From contig NZ_CP096659.1 in the NCBI RefSeq assembly GCF_023238205.1, positions 2,683,626 to 2,747,625 of the forward strand: a DNA stretch of 64,000 nt. The letters are read 5' to 3'. How positions within the stretch are numbered: position 1 is the stretch's first letter; every line of letters starts with the position of its first letter. A program made the position numbers and the translations under genes. Shown piece by piece: positions 62,659-64,000 of the stretch. The notes under the pieces were generated by a model that was given only the letters and a program-made list of their open reading frames with translations, was not told the origin of the DNA and did not search any database. This DNA is from Halorussus limi. Lineage in GTDB: Archaea; Halobacteriota; Halobacteria; Halobacteriales; Haladaptataceae.

Positions 62659-63402
62659 CTACTCCTCGTGAGCCTCGTCCGCCCGGCGAGCGTCGAGACT
62701 CGGCAGGTTGGGGTCTCGGTGGGGGTTCCGACCGTAGACGGCGTCTTCGAGGTGCTGGTCGGTGAGTTGGTCTTTGAGCGTTCGCCGGAGTCGGTTGAGG
62801 CTAGTCACGTCGAGACCGTGTTTCTCGACGAGGTCCGTGAAACGCTGTTCGTCGGTGATAGAGCGGAACTGGTCGTAGAGGTCTCCGAGTCGGTCCGGCG
62901 GGAGTTGGCCGATCCACTCCTCGTCGTGGAGGCCGAGGTAGTGTTCGCGCTCTCGGTCCACGACGTGGCGGATGACGACCAGCGCGACCTTCGGAATCGC
63001 GCGCTGGCTTCCGAACGCAGTCAGGTCGAGGTCCGACATGATGCCGACCACGCGGTCGCGCTGCCACGGCGTCAGCGAGAGGTCGTTACAGAGCGCGTGG
63101 GAGATGCGGAGTTTGTCGAGGCGGTGCATGCGCGAACTGTGACCCGCCATCGCGGAGTGTCGCTCCTCGTGCATCCGGCGGACGCTCTCCGAGAGGTCGG
63201 CGTCGGGCGATTCGGCGCGGCCGATTTGGGTCGCGCTCGGCGTGACTGGCCCCCACTGGCGGACCGTCTGGTCGCGCTGGAGGTCCGCCCGGCCGACCGC
63301 CCCGTCGCCGGGGCGCTGGCTGAGCGGTCGGTCGGCGTTCCGGTCGTCGTGCGTCCTCGACTGCCACGTCGGCAGTTGCGAGTCCGTCCACCCCTCGGTC
63401 AT
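62659..63402 (-). CDS. Haloarchaeal RNA polymerase epsilon-subunit-type protein
   Basis: 247 residues from ATG 63402 (a GTG precedes it directly). A polar, variable N-terminus is followed by QWGPVTPSATQIGRA, then RRMHEERHSAM and RLDKLRISHALCNDLSLTPW. The region SQRAIPKVALVVIRHVVDRE comes next and the C-terminus has DQHLEDAVYGRNPHRDPNLP. From memory this is the family annotated in haloarchaea as DNA-directed RNA polymerase subunit epsilon, with a helical core reminiscent of the cyclin fold of TFB. Its true role is unsettled. A TATA-like box at about 63424-63435 gives a leaderless start. Repeat copies point at it from both sides. Confidence 0.78.
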   Translation of the reverse strand: MTEGWTDSQLPTWQSRTHDDRNADRPLSQRPGDGAVGRADLQRDQTVRQWGPVTPSATQIGRAESPDADLSESVRRMHEERHSAMAGHSSRMHRLDKLRISHALCNDLSLTPWQRDRVVGIMSDLDLTAFGSQRAIPKVALVVIRHVVDREREHYLGLHDEEWIGQLPPDRLGDLYDQFRSITDEQRFTDLVEKHGLDVTSLNRLRRTLKDQLTDQHLEDAVYGRNPHRDPNLPSLDARRADEAHEE

Positions 63403-63423
63403 CACTCGCCCGTACTCGGCGGG

Positions 63424-63435
63424 GATAGTTCAAAC
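63424..63435 (-). promoter_or_regulatory. TATA-like box of the epsilon-type gene
   Basis: GTTTGAACTATC on the minus strand, 22-33 bases before ATG 63402. The gene need not depend on repeat copies D or E. Confidence 0.45.
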
Positions 63436-63485
63436 ATGCGCCTCTCGGGAAGGTGAGAAGACGCGTCGCTCCTCGAAAACGAATC

Positions 63486-63542
63486 CAGTAGAACGGGCCG
63501 TCGTTCCGTCGTATCTACTCCTTATCGCCAGAAGCACTTAAA
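63486..63542 (-). repeat. 57-bp repeated element, copy D (inverted)
   Basis: Read on the minus strand it starts TTTAAGTGCTTCTGGCGATA, then AGGAGTAGATACGACGGAAC, and ends CGTTCTACTG. Orientation is opposite to A-C. It lies between the epsilon-type gene start and copy E. Confidence 0.82.
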
Positions 63543-63788
63543 GAGGAATCGTAGCGGAGACGCCCTGTCTATTCGGTCGCGTGTTTGAAGTCCGTAGTTC
63601 AGGGTCACGCAGAACGAGGCACGCCGGCGCGGGCGCTATTCGGAAACTTGAGTCGGCAGAACGTCGCGCACTTTCCGTCGTATCTATCCCTTGTCGCCAG
63701 AAGCACTTAAACGCCGAGCGCTGACGTGACGAGTCCGACCGCTGTCGCTCGCCGCAGACCGACCCGTTCGCTGCTCACCACCGGGAGA
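63543..63788. other. Intergenic DNA around repeat copy E
   Basis: About 245 bases, holding copy E and otherwise no recognisable gene. Together with 63436-63542 this makes a gene-free stretch of about 350 bases. Confidence 0.4.
63654..63711 (-). repeat. 57-bp repeated element, copy E (inverted)
   Basis: On the minus strand it starts TTTAAGTGCTTCTGGCGACA, then AGGGATAGATACGACGGAAA, and ends GTTCTGCCG. It lies 78 bases past the stop of the partial gene at the right edge, in that gene's orientation. Confidence 0.85.
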
Positions 63789-64000
63789 CTACTGGTCGTC
63801 CTCGTAGAACTCCGCGCGCAGGTCGTCGTCGTCCAGCGTTCCGGCGGTGTCCGAGAGTTGAGTCCGGAGTTCGGCCAGTTCCTCGGTGAGGTCCGCGTAC
63901 TCCTCGTTGGCGTCGAGTTCCTCGGGGCTCTTCTTGGTCTCCAGAGCGGCCTTCTTGTTGGCCAGCGAGAGGAACTGCTGCATCTGTGCGTCGTAGGTCG
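63789..64000 (-). CDS. C-terminal part of an acidic helical protein (continues beyond the window)
   Basis: At least 70 codons, open to the window edge and ending in EFYEDDQ. The visible sequence TYDAQMQQFLSLANKKAALE, then a Glu/Asp-rich helix (ANEEYADLTEELAELRTQL) with heptad-like Leu spacing, suggests a coiled-coil tail. An ATG at 63983 is in frame, but codons upstream stay open, so it is probably internal. Identity cannot be given from this fragment. Confidence 0.6.
   Translation of the reverse strand, partial: TYDAQMQQFLSLANKKAALETKKSPEELDANEEYADLTEELAELRTQLSDTAGTLDDDDLRAEFYEDDQ

Noticed and set aside
60740..63711. CRISPR array
   Set aside because: The five copies are in both orientations, 75 to over 1600 bases apart, with genes between, and no cas gene is seen.

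Overview
The window is chromosomal DNA from a halophilic archaeon (class Halobacteria). GC is very high, the proteins are strongly acidic, Tat signals (RR-x-F-L) and Tat lipoboxes are common, and many starts sit about 25-33 bases downstream of an archaeal TATA box with no leader. Family content agrees: topoisomerase VI, haloarchaeal pilins, halocyanin, ATP-dependent DNA ligase, MoxR/DUF58 cluster and the haloarchaeal RNA polymerase epsilon-type protein. The genus cannot be fixed from the sequence; no rRNA or tRNA gene was seen.

Layout. 0-16 kb: gyrB (cut by the left edge), an MscS channel, a Tat-signal protein followed by a cupredoxin-PQQ fusion, a sequon-rich surface protein, an NMT1/THI5-type ABC importer encoded as two convergent halves, a DUF2071 protein, and the top6B-top6A operon. 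16-32 kb: zinc-ribbon and membrane proteins, an UlaG-like hydrolase, a methyltransferase, a CaCA exchanger, DNA ligase, a chorismate-utilising enzyme (TrpE/PabB family), an orphan peptide-type binding protein, two tandem pilins, a protein of three HNH-associated repeats, halocyanin, a membrane protein and an HtpX-like protease. 32-45 kb: leuS, moxR, two FAD oxidoreductases, a PaaB-like small protein, PAP2 phosphatase, DUF385 protein, RPE65-type carotenoid oxygenase and a ThDP enzyme. 45-52 kb: a tightly packed operon for a transglutaminase-like giant, a small membrane protein, DUF58 and a polytopic membrane protein. 52-60 kb: cytochrome P450, small zinc-ribbon and membrane proteins, lipoprotein, a paralogue of the 30-kb membrane protein, and an ABC-2 export operon whose large permease is fused to a PrsW-like intramembrane protease. 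60-64 kb: BAAT-family hydrolase and the RNA polymerase epsilon-type gene, set among five copies of a conserved element of about 57 bp.

Most genes are single transcription units. Clear operons are top6B-top6A, the 45-52 kb cluster (four genes with overlaps or tiny gaps), the ABC-2 set (overlapping starts and stops) and the pilin pair. The most unusual signals are the five-copy TATA-containing repeat family at 60.7-63.7 kb, the ABC-2/PrsW fusion, the cupredoxin-PQQ fusion beside a Tat partner, two short tandem-repeat arrays in intergenic DNA (19-bp and 20-bp units), and near-identical DNA shared by the two pilins.
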